From Leifsonia sp. ku-ls (GTDB lineage: Bacteria > Actinomycetota > Actinomycetes > Actinomycetales > Microbacteriaceae), in NCBI GenBank assembly GCA_003367665.1, contig QKXI01000010.1, positions 1 through 64,000 of the forward strand: a stretch of DNA of 64,000 nt. Direction: 5' to 3'. This document shows, in pieces, positions 51,500 through 58,416 of the stretch (position 1 is the stretch's first letter; each line of letters starts with the position of its first letter). The translations under genes and the position numbers were made by a program. The notes below the pieces were generated by a model, which made no database searches, was not told the DNA's origin, and saw nothing but the letters and a program-made list of their open reading frames with translations.

Positions 51500-53539
51500 T
51501 CAAATAACTTCCGAGATAGCCATATCGGAAGTTGGCTCGCGCAACTCATCCTTGGTGTTATCTATTCCCACGAAGTAGGACTTGGATGCCTGGCCGCTTC
51601 GCTTGGCAGCCTCCACCTTGATTAGGCCTTCGTGCTCCAGCATGGTCATCGCGTCCTTCACCTCATCGCGAGTGAGGTCCGAGTCCTCTACCGCGGCCAG
51701 GACCGCACTGACGGACTTGAATTCCTTGTGCTTCTCGTAGGCCTCAAGAACGATGTCCCGGTTGTTGGCGAGCACGTTCAGGGCCTTAGCCAAGGACAGG
51801 GCGTCAGTGTGCGACTTGATCCGGATGTAGGTACGTCCCGGGGTCTCCGAGTCAATCTCCACGATGGCCGCAAGCTGGAGGCGACCCCGTCCGCTCCACT
51901 TGCCCGAGTTCGCGCGAACCTGGCCCGGGCGATCCTTCGCCACCTTCATGAGCAGGGAACCCTTCGCGCCCTTGGCGATTCCCGCTTCAACGTCCACCAG
52001 GTAGCTGGCACCGTCCAGGGCAGCCATCTTGTGCTGAGCGCCGATCATGAATCGACCGCGGCCCTCGCTGGACTTGATTACGTGGTCAATGAGCACGACC
52101 GCAGCGCCCGTGACGTTGGCCAGAGACTTGGGAATAACCATCCACTTGGCTACGTCCTTGTTCTTCTCAAAGTCGAATCCACTCTTGGTCATCGCCTCCG
52201 TAACACCGTCGAGGACGATGAGGGACGCCCGGGAGTTCAGCATGCGCTGGAAGTCACGGAGGACCGGCGCGTTACTGCCGTCCAGCGGGTCTTCGGTCGG
52301 GCGGTAGTAGTGGAAGTAGCGGTCGATGACCTGGCGCTCTCCACCACACAGGAGCAGGCGCTTGGTCACCTCCAACGCCGTGGACTCGAAGTCGAGATAC
52401 CGGACGTGCTCTCCACGCGCGATGACCTGGAGGACCGCGGCAATGGCAATCCAGGACTTGCCGGACTCGCTCTCTCCGTGGAGGTCATTCACGCAGCCCG
52501 GGTAGAAGAGGGCTGGGCCATCCTCGCGGTGCAGGATCGTAGGCATGGTCTCCACGTAGGTGCCGTTGAGGATGTCCGTTAGGTCTACCTCGCTCCAGCT
52601 AGAGCCCTCTGGGTCTGAGTCCGGCTCCGCCTCAACGGTGGGTAGCTCCGGCTCGCGCGGGTTCAGGCGCTCCGGGTCGGTGTACCAGTCGATGAGTTCC
52701 CGGTCCGGGCGTTCCGCATCCCATACGCCAATGCTCCAGACGGTGCAGTCCTCTACTTTCTTCGGGCGGGACTCTTCGGGGACGGTGCTAGCTGCCGACT
52801 CGATGTAGGCGGATGCGGCCTGGTCGTAGGCCGCACGCAGACCCGGGGTCTCGGGCAGGAACAGCGCCCGCTGCACGATGGTGTGGATAGCGGACTTCAT
52901 GTCGTCATAGTGCTCAGGGTAGAACGTGAGGTCTGCCGGGGCTTCGCCATCGGTGAGCGCATCCAGGAAGGCCTGGAGGTCCACGTCCTCCGTGGAGATA
53001 GCGCGGTTGCGGGAGGCCGGGCCACCGGACAGCCACTCAGGAGCATCGGGCAGCGTGGCCCACTTCTCCCTGGTCGGGACCTCGCCGTACCACAGGAAGA
53101 GGGAGTTACCGGCCTTGCGGTCTACCAGGGGATACGGCTTGCCGGGCGCAACCGGGACGGGGTTCGGGTCGCGGAAGATGTTGTGCTGGCCACCGCTCTC
53201 GGATGGGTACTGGACGGTGGACTCGTAGTCGTCCGGGTGGTGCTGCCACAGCGGGACGAAACCGGCTTCGTCACCCTTGACGTCGATGTCTTCGCAGATG
53301 ATGCCGGACGGGCCGGGCCATACTCCGACGTACTCACCGGGCCACTTGGCCCACATCTCGCGGATGGTAGCTGGATCGTTGGACCCGTTGTAGAAGCCGT
53401 GTCCGCCTTCTGCCTTCGGGCCGGTGGCTCCCTTGTCCTTGCCGTTGCGGAAGGCGGGGAGGACGTACAGGCCTAGCTCAGCAAGGGCCAAGGCCTTCTC
53501 TAGAGCGGCCTCGGTCCGCTCGGATGGTCGTGCGTTCAT
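51500..53539 (-). CDS. Prim-pol/helicase replication protein
   Basis: 679 residues. An N-terminal primase-polymerase domain contains EDID at about 83-86 (acidic metal pair) and GGQH at about 116-119. The middle is a RecA-like/AAA_25 (RepA-type) helicase with Walker A GESESGKSW at about 355-363 and Walker B LIVLDGVTEAM at about 440-450. The C-terminus is a winged helix (TRDEVKDAMTMLEHEGLIKV). This would both prime and unwind the phage origin. It is read leftward, against the structural genes, and is preceded by a hairpin leader with possible pseudoknot. Confidence 0.85.
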   Translation of the reverse strand: MNARPSERTEAALEKALALAELGLYVLPAFRNGKDKGATGPKAEGGHGFYNGSNDPATIREMWAKWPGEYVGVWPGPSGIICEDIDVKGDEAGFVPLWQHHPDDYESTVQYPSESGGQHNIFRDPNPVPVAPGKPYPLVDRKAGNSLFLWYGEVPTREKWATLPDAPEWLSGGPASRNRAISTEDVDLQAFLDALTDGEAPADLTFYPEHYDDMKSAIHTIVQRALFLPETPGLRAAYDQAASAYIESAASTVPEESRPKKVEDCTVWSIGVWDAERPDRELIDWYTDPERLNPREPELPTVEAEPDSDPEGSSWSEVDLTDILNGTYVETMPTILHREDGPALFYPGCVNDLHGESESGKSWIAIAAVLQVIARGEHVRYLDFESTALEVTKRLLLCGGERQVIDRYFHYYRPTEDPLDGSNAPVLRDFQRMLNSRASLIVLDGVTEAMTKSGFDFEKNKDVAKWMVIPKSLANVTGAAVVLIDHVIKSSEGRGRFMIGAQHKMAALDGASYLVDVEAGIAKGAKGSLLMKVAKDRPGQVRANSGKWSGRGRLQLAAIVEIDSETPGRTYIRIKSHTDALSLAKALNVLANNRDIVLEAYEKHKEFKSVSAVLAAVEDSDLTRDEVKDAMTMLEHEGLIKVEAAKRSGQASKSYFVGIDNTKDELREPTSDMAISEVI

Positions 53540-53540
53540 T

Positions 53541-53607
53541 TTGGGCTTTCGTTCGTCTAGGGCTTGGAGATGGCCCCGGCAGGAAAGCCCTAGAAACCTG
53601 CCGGGGC
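53541..53607 (-). promoter_or_regulatory. Hairpin/pseudoknot leader before the prim-pol gene
   Basis: On the minus-strand mRNA: an 11-bp perfect stem (GCCCCGGCAGG, 53573-53607) with a 13-base loop holding CTAGGGCTT. That loop is exactly complementary to AAGCCCTAG 8 bases downstream of the stem (at 53557-53565), and 7 bases of it also to AAAGCCC beside the ATG (53543-53549). A pseudoknot that could block or expose the start is possible. No ribosome-binding site is visible here otherwise. Confidence 0.55.
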
Positions 53608-53908
53608 ACGATGTGGAAGAGGTTGCGTAGTCACTGGCTTGCGCTACACGGGGTATAACAGGGTCGGGCGAACTGGAATTCCAATGTCACCTACAAAATC
53701 TTTTTGTCAAGTTCTATTAGAACGCCGAGCCCGCTAGTAAGTCCTCTAGTAGCGCGCTAGTAAGAGGTGGCTACCATATTCATGTCAAGCGTTTTGAATG
53801 CTTTTATGCTTTTCGCATGCTTTGGCTCACGCTTTCTCGAAAAGCATGCATAGCGTTCTACGGCCCTTTAGGGCCGTACGCTTGCGCGCTTTTCGGTAGC
53901 AGAGGGGA
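53608..53908. other. AT-rich prophage control region, candidate origin
   Basis: Gene-free. From left: TGGAATTCCA palindrome (53674-53683), palindrome GTTCTATTAGAAC (53711-53723), three CTAGTA repeats at 53734, 53746 and 53757, then ATGCTTTT tandem copies at 53798 and 53806, ATGCTTTG at 53817 and an inverted AAAAGCAT at 53840. A hairpin follows at 53859-53878. A leftward promoter for prim-pol (TTGGAA, 18 bases, TGTTAT read on the minus strand) is possible in the left part. Confidence 0.55.
53859..53878. terminator. Hairpin upstream of the small leftward gene
   Basis: TACGGCCC and GGGCCGTA form a perfect 8-bp stem with a TTTA loop. No T-run; possibly a terminator for the 65-aa leftward gene or a structural element of the control region. 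Confidence 0.45.
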
Positions 53909-54106
53909 CTAGCTATCGAGCATCGAGCGGAGACCCTGGAGAAGGTTCTCTACCCGGTACGCGAATTCGCCCGGGGTCATCGGTTCGTCATCGACATCGG
54001 GAACGGCAACCGGGTAGCGGCTACCGGATTCGGTGACTCGTAGCTCCCAGTGGCATCCACGTGGAGCCGGTCCTAGGTTGTGGTCGGGTTCGATGGGTTC
54101 GCGCAT
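53909..54106 (-). CDS. Hypothetical phage protein, 65 aa
   Basis: Small acidic protein (MREPIEPDHNLGPAPRGCHW...PMTPGEFAYRVENLLQ). No helix-turn-helix or membrane segment. A ribosome-binding site GAGAGG is upstream. It faces leftward into the control region; the role is unknown. Confidence 0.6.
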   Translation of the reverse strand: MREPIEPDHNLGPAPRGCHWELRVTESGSRYPVAVPDVDDEPMTPGEFAYRVENLLQGLRSMLDS

Positions 54107-54175
54107 GGTGCGCCTCTCTGTCCTAAGGGGCGTGACGGTGTTGTCACTCTCTTAGGATCGGGCACGCTGAAATTT

Positions 54176-54185
54176 GTGATTTGAA
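54176..54185 (-). promoter_or_regulatory. TTCAAATCAC operator-like site 1 (reverse)
   Basis: GTGATTTGAA on the plus strand, in the gap between divergent small genes. See the separate finding on this repeated sequence. Confidence 0.55.
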
Positions 54186-54252
54186 ACAATAGGGTCGCTA
54201 TGCCCGGTTTTGGCCCGAGATGTCAAGGCTGCGACCAGGGGGCAGAACTGAT

Positions 54253-54261
54253 TTCAAATCA
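54253..54261 (+). promoter_or_regulatory. TTCAAATCA site 2
   Basis: Embedded in the palindrome TGATTTCAAATCA (54249-54261), so it can be read in both directions. Confidence 0.5.
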
Positions 54262-54312
54262 TTTCGAGTAGGCCGCTATCCCAGGTGGGACAAGGGATGC
54301 AGGGCCGACCTC

Positions 54313-54322
54313 TTCAAATCAC
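54313..54322 (+). promoter_or_regulatory. TTCAAATCAC site 3
   Basis: CTTCAAATCACCTTCGG, near identical with site 4 beyond the core, 30 bases before the first rightward small gene. Confidence 0.55.
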
Positions 54323-54351
54323 CTTCGGCCAGAACGCGCATCGTTAGAGAT

Positions 54352-54567
54352 GTGAATAACGTCTGTGCAACCAACCCTGACCACGGTAAGGCCGTGGCCA
54401 AAGGGCTATGCCGACGTTGCTACAACGCCCAGTGGGTCAAGACCACCACGGCACCGCTCATCCACGGTCGCGCCTCTTCATACATGTCGAGGGGCTGCCG
54501 TTGCGAGCTTTGCCGGGTGGCCTACCGCCAGTGGCGACGAGACCGCAAGGCAAGGGGGCTCTCGTGA
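54352..54567 (+). CDS. Small zinc-binding phage protein, 71 aa
   Basis: GTG 54352 gives a protein with two Cys motifs (VCATNPDHGKAVAKGLCRRC and RGCRCELC) and a basic end (RQWRRDRKARG). A longer frame begins at 54220 but with composition unlike the rest. Its stop overlaps the HNH gene start (GTGA). Probably an HNH-associated early protein. Confidence 0.65.
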   Translation: MNNVCATNPDHGKAVAKGLCRRCYNAQWVKTTTAPLIHGRASSYMSRGCRCELCRVAYRQWRRDRKARGLS

Positions 54568-54887
54568 CCGAGTTCCACCGCTCGCCTGAATGGAAGCGCC
54601 TGACCCGCAAGATGCGGCCCATCTACCAGGGGCAGGTGGACGCCGGACAAGCCGTCTGCGTGGACTGCGGGGCCTTCATTCAGCCCTGGGAGACCTGGGC
54701 AGTCGGGCACATCATCCCGGCCCACCAGCGTCCCGACCTCGCACTAGCCGAGTGGAACACGGGACCGACCCACCACGGGAAGTCCAGCCCGAACTGCAAC
54801 CAGAAGGCCGGTGGCCGGATGGGCGCACAGAAGACCAACAGCAAGCGCGCACGCGCAGAAGGAAAGGAATACCCCAAGTGGTACTGA
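54564..54887 (+). CDS. HNH endonuclease
   Basis: 107 residues. VCVDCGAFIQPWETWAVGHI, then HQRPDLALAEWN and SPNCNQKAGG give the Cys-Cys, His and Asn-Cys of an HNH/McrA-like nuclease with zinc. It sits upstream of the terminase large subunit, where HNH nucleases are needed for packaging in HK97-type phages. It overlaps the upstream and downstream genes. Confidence 0.85.
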   Translation: MTEFHRSPEWKRLTRKMRPIYQGQVDAGQAVCVDCGAFIQPWETWAVGHIIPAHQRPDLALAEWNTGPTHHGKSSPNCNQKAGGRMGAQKTNSKRARAEGKEYPKWY

Positions 54888-55144
54888 GTAACGACCCCGA
54901 ATCGTTCGAAGTGGATAACGCGCTCTATCAGCCGTCTACCGGGGTGCTCACCATCACGGCCAAGCCGGATGACTGGAGCGACCCGGACGGCCTACTCAAC
55001 TATCTCCACGCCCGTGAAGGCGAGGAGACGCTACTGACCCTGCGCGGCATTCACATGTATGTCATGGTGCCGCCCGTTCCGGTTGGTGTGGACGGTCCTG
55101 TAACCATCCACCTCCAGGCGGTCAAGGGTGGTGAGGCAAAGTGA
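54878..55144 (+). CDS. Hypothetical phage protein, 88 aa
   Basis: Starts at GTG 54878 inside the HNH gene's end (GGAAAGGA upstream). Acidic and beta-rich (VLTITAKPDDWSDPDGLLNY). Overlaps the next gene by 4 bases. No function assigned. Confidence 0.65.
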   Translation: MVLSNDPESFEVDNALYQPSTGVLTITAKPDDWSDPDGLLNYLHAREGEETLLTLRGIHMYVMVPPVPVGVDGPVTIHLQAVKGGEAK

Positions 55145-55386
55145 ACAGCCCGTTTGACGTATCGAGCATCTATAGCGAGGTAGGCCGCCTCTCCGACGAT
55201 GAGTTGATTGCACGCATGTACTCGGATGAGCGTGACCAGCTTGACGCCCTCCTCCAGTCCGTGCGCCAGCGCCTCCGAGATGAGGCGTTGATCAATCAGC
55301 GCGCAGAGCTTGACTACTTCATGAAGTACAGCGACGAGGCACGCGAGCGTCAGGCTCGCCGCCAGGCAGGTGAGGCCGGTGAGTAA
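55141..55386 (+). CDS. Hypothetical phage protein, 81 aa
   Basis: GTG start overlapping the upstream stop (GTGA). Helical and charged (LSDDELIARMYSDERDQLDA; LDYFMKYSDEARERQ). Possibly a small coiled-coil regulator; no family recognised. Confidence 0.65.
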   Translation: MNSPFDVSSIYSEVGRLSDDELIARMYSDERDQLDALLQSVRQRLRDEALINQRAELDYFMKYSDEARERQARRQAGEAGE

Positions 55387-55543
55387 GGCCAAGACGCTAG
55401 GCGAATACATGTACCGCCCGGAGACGTGGGACGAGAAGGTCACCGTTCACACCGACGACCACGGATGTTGGTGGGCGCAGACCGCAGACGGACAGCTATG
55501 GCAGCACGGCTACCCGGTTAGCGAGGTGAGCCACCGTGGCTGA
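55379..55543 (+). CDS. Hypothetical phage protein, 54 aa
   Basis: GTG 55379, overlapping the previous gene by 8 bases and ending inside the next. MSKAKTLGEYMYRPETWDEK, then CWWAQTADGQLWQHGYP. Too short for most gene tables, but the frame fits the overlapping gene chain. Confidence 0.55.
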   Translation: MSKAKTLGEYMYRPETWDEKVTVHTDDHGCWWAQTADGQLWQHGYPVSEVSHRG

Positions 55544-55715
55544 GGACAACGAGACAACCGAGGTCGAACGCATCGGACTCAGCATGAGTGCTGAGGCGTG
55601 GACTGTCGTAGTCGTGGGGCTCACGCTCCTGTACCAGAAGAGCGGAGACAAGAGGGTTGCTGCCCTCCTCCGGAAGATCAGCGAGGCCATCGAGGATGAC
55701 GACGACCGAAGCTGA
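55536..55715 (+). CDS. Small hydrophobic phage protein, 59 aa
   Basis: GTG 55536 to TGA 55715. A short hydrophobic stretch (WTVVVVGLTLLY) lies between an acidic N-terminus and a charged tail ending DDDDRS. It overlaps the terminase start by 20 bases. Could be membrane-associated; a role in lysis or as a terminase small subunit is not supported. Confidence 0.5.
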   Translation: MAEDNETTEVERIGLSMSAEAWTVVVVGLTLLYQKSGDKRVAALLRKISEAIEDDDDRS

Positions 55716-57252
55716 GGTTTTTCCCCTGACGGCACCATCACCCCCGGCTGCGCCTACCCAAGCGTCGTCTATATACGATTCCTGGCCCGAGATTGCGGAG
55801 TCCGGAATTGCGCCCCGCGTGACCTCCTGGAGGCCCGAAGATGGGCACGCAAAGCCACGGGATATTGCCGCATTTGAACACGGTTTCGAGCTATTGCGGT
55901 TCGACCTCAAGGGAAAGGGCGTAGCTCCGCAGCAAGCCAAGTTGGTGGACGTTCTCTCCCAGGGTCGCCGCTACGCTGCCGTCCTTCTGCCGCGCCAGTC
56001 GAGCAAGACCAGCAGCCTGGACATCTACCTCCTGGGGCTCTGCGCCACGGTGCCGGGACTACGTGTCATGTTCCTGACCGCATCCATCGGTAAGCGTGGA
56101 CAGGCGCACTTCTGGGAGGACATCGCACCGGTTCTACAGGCGCGCTTCCCGGACCCGAAGACCCGGCCCTTCATCCTTCGAACGGCGAACGGCTCAAGCT
56201 CCATCGCGTGGCCGAACGGCTCCCGGTTCAGCGTGGCTCTGACCCACCAGGACTTCATTGGTGCATCGGTCGATATCGCATGGATCGATGAGGCCGGAAC
56301 GCTCAGCGGAGACAAGGCCACAGAGGTCCTGTCTTCGATCCTGCCGACCCAGGACACCCGCAAGGGCGTGGTCCTGGACCAGCCGCTCTGCATCCTCAGC
56401 GGGACCGCAGGCAGTAGCCGAACCGGCAACGCCTTGTGGAAGTACCTGGAGCTTGGCCGCGAGGGTGACCCGTCCGTCTCGATTCTCGAATACAGCGCCG
56501 ACCAGGACCTCACCGTTGACGACATCGAGACATGGGAGGACACGGAGAGCCTGATTCTGGAAACGCACCCGGCCATCGGCAACCTGACAGACCTGGACAC
56601 CATCCACGACAACTACAAAATCTTCAACCGCGAGCGCTTCCTAACCGAGTACCTAGGCGTGTTCGGAATGGATGGCGGGACGGACGGTCTGGTCAAGCCA
56701 GCCAAGTGGTACGCGGGCGAGTTGAACGAAACACCGGCACCACCGGAGTACTTCGCCGTTGGCGTGGCCACCACGTATAAGGCCACCAGTGCCACCGTGT
56801 GCGCCGCGTGGCGTGTGGACGGCGTGGCCCATGTGGTCATCCTCCGGAAGGACTCGGGCGTTGACTGGCTCCCCGAGGAGCTAGAGAAGCTGGGGCGTGC
56901 ACACGACCGCGTACCCATCGGCTACGACGACCACGGAGACGCCCGCGTTGCCATCAAGGATGCGGAGGATGCGTACGCCCGGCTCTATACGGTCCCGATC
57001 CCGACCAAGGACATCACGGCCTACGGACCTCTCTTCCTACGTGAGTTGAACACCGGCAACCTCCGGCACTACGGACAGAGCGAGCTGACGAGCGCAGCGC
57101 TCCTGGTCCGGCAACGGAAGATCGGTGAGAACGGGTGGGGCTTCGGTCGCCCGCACATGGACGCGGACACCTCCGCGGTAGAGGCAGCCGCGTACGCCCT
57201 CATCACCTACGACAACAACCCGGAGCGGACATACGGCATCAGCTTCGGCTAA
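55696..57252 (+). CDS. terL: Terminase large subunit
   Basis: 518 residues. An atypical Walker A (LLPRQSSKTSS at 97-107), Walker B/catalytic DIAWIDEAG at 194-202, motif III-like ILSGTAG, then a C-terminal nuclease part (IGYDDHGDARVA and HMDADTSAVEAAAYALI). It packages phage DNA into the prohead. A small terminase subunit is not recognisable nearby; the HNH gene or the 59-aa gene could fill part of that role. The stop is followed by site 4 and a terminator. Confidence 0.9.
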   Translation: MTTTEAEVFPLTAPSPPAAPTQASSIYDSWPEIAESGIAPRVTSWRPEDGHAKPRDIAAFEHGFELLRFDLKGKGVAPQQAKLVDVLSQGRRYAAVLLPRQSSKTSSLDIYLLGLCATVPGLRVMFLTASIGKRGQAHFWEDIAPVLQARFPDPKTRPFILRTANGSSSIAWPNGSRFSVALTHQDFIGASVDIAWIDEAGTLSGDKATEVLSSILPTQDTRKGVVLDQPLCILSGTAGSSRTGNALWKYLELGREGDPSVSILEYSADQDLTVDDIETWEDTESLILETHPAIGNLTDLDTIHDNYKIFNRERFLTEYLGVFGMDGGTDGLVKPAKWYAGELNETPAPPEYFAVGVATTYKATSATVCAAWRVDGVAHVVILRKDSGVDWLPEELEKLGRAHDRVPIGYDDHGDARVAIKDAEDAYARLYTVPIPTKDITAYGPLFLRELNTGNLRHYGQSELTSAALLVRQRKIGENGWGFGRPHMDADTSAVEAAAYALITYDNNPERTYGISFG

Positions 57253-57253
57253 C

Positions 57254-57263
57254 TTCAAATCAC
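57254..57263 (+). promoter_or_regulatory. TTCAAATCAC site 4
   Basis: Right after the terminase stop and just before the terminator hairpin; extended match CTTCAAATCACTTTTCGG to site 3. Confidence 0.55.
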
Positions 57264-57268
57264 TTTTC

Positions 57269-57314
57269 GGCCCCTGAGAACCCAGTAAACAGCTGGGCTC
57301 CAGGGGCCTTTTTT
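57269..57314 (+). terminator. Rho-independent terminator after terL
   Basis: GGCCCCTG pairs with CAGGGGCC, an inner CCCAG with CTGGG, followed by TTTTTT. It is the best intrinsic terminator in the prophage portion. Confidence 0.85.
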
Positions 57315-57323
57315 GTTGCCCTA

Positions 57324-57347
57324 TTCAAATCACACCAGTGATATGAA
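57324..57347. promoter_or_regulatory. Inverted operator (sites 5 and 6) at the structural promoter
   Basis: TTCAAATCAC, 4 bases, then GTGATATGAA: complementary at 9 of 10 positions. It overlaps a candidate promoter (TTGCCC at 57316, 17 bases, TGATAT) and lies 17 bases before the portal ATG. Confidence 0.6.
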
Positions 57348-57363
57348 AACGACCATTATCTAG

Positions 57364-58413
57364 ATGGGACTTTTCAGAAACGAGCGCGGCGCACTAGAGA
57401 AGCCGCCCGCGGTAGCCACACCGCTGACCGATCAGACGTTGGATGCATCCTTCGCCTGGTCTGAGGTGTTCTACGGCACCGACCCGCGGAAGGGCGTGAA
57501 GCGTGAGCACGCGCTCCAGCTTTCGTCTGTCTCCAAGGTCAACAACCTCCTCAAGTCCGTCATCATGCAGGCCCCGCTTCGCGCGTTCGGCTCTGACGGT
57601 CAGGAGCTTGCGGAGCAGCCCAACTGGATTGTCCGCACAGACAGCATCGAGACCCCTGGCGGTCGCATGGCTGCCGTCCTGGATGACGGCATCTTCTACG
57701 GGTGCTCTGCACTCCGCGTCATCCCAGACGCCAAGGGTGGCGTCCTCCAGCTACAGCACATCCCGTATGACAACTGGAGCATCAAGGACAACCGTGTCCT
57801 GGTCGATGACAAGCCCGTAGATCAGTCGGAAATCATCCTCATCGACTGGCCCTTTGACGGTCTCCTCAAGGTCGCGTCTCGCGCCATCCGCCACGGCCTG
57901 AACCTCAAGGAAGCCCGTCACGCCCGTGGTGTGAACCCGCTCCCGCTCCTCCTCTTCTCGCACGTCAACCAGGACACCAAGGGCGCTGGCCTGAACGAAG
58001 AGGAGCGCAAGGCGCTCATTGACGGTTACAAGCGCGCTCAGGCCGAAGGCGGTAGCGCCGTGGCATACATGCCTCCCGGCATCAAGGCGGAGGCCTTCGG
58101 GCAGGGCGAAATCGACTTCTTCGAAGCGGCCACTAACGCCAGCACCGTCGAGATGGGCCAGTTCACCAACGTCCGCGCCTCCATGCTCGACGGCACCTTG
58201 CCGGATGTCTCCAGCGACACCTACAAGAACGCTGCCGGAGAGCGCAGCGCCTTCCTGGTCTTCGATGTCCCGTTCTGGACACGGCCCATCGAGGAGGCCC
58301 TTTCCAACGACCGCGCCTATGGCGGCGCGTGCCCGCGCGGCCAGTACGTCCGCTTCGACTTCTCGACCTTCTACAACGCCGCGTCACCGACCGGCCTACC
58401 CGCAGAGGACTAA
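57364..58413 (+). CDS. Portal protein
   Basis: 349 residues, shorter than most HK97-family portals (about 400-500). SKVNNLLKSVIMQAPLRAFG, the GCSALRVIPDAKGG and QLQHIPYDNWSIKDNRVLVD region and the end FTNVRASMLDGTLP/TYKNAAGERSAFLV are typical. It forms the vertex ring through which DNA enters. The ATG has no strong ribosome-binding site. Confidence 0.85.
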   Translation: MGLFRNERGALEKPPAVATPLTDQTLDASFAWSEVFYGTDPRKGVKREHALQLSSVSKVNNLLKSVIMQAPLRAFGSDGQELAEQPNWIVRTDSIETPGGRMAAVLDDGIFYGCSALRVIPDAKGGVLQLQHIPYDNWSIKDNRVLVDDKPVDQSEIILIDWPFDGLLKVASRAIRHGLNLKEARHARGVNPLPLLLFSHVNQDTKGAGLNEEERKALIDGYKRAQAEGGSAVAYMPPGIKAEAFGQGEIDFFEAATNASTVEMGQFTNVRASMLDGTLPDVSSDTYKNAAGERSAFLVFDVPFWTRPIEEALSNDRAYGGACPRGQYVRFDFSTFYNAASPTGLPAED

Positions 58414-58416
58414 CCC

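Noticed and set aside
53705-54227. TGTCAAG heptamer at 53705, 53783 and 54221, similar to the end of mycobacteriophage L5 stoperators
   Set aside because: Only three copies without the rest of the consensus; probably chance or part of promoter sequence. The TTCAAATCAC motif is a better candidate.
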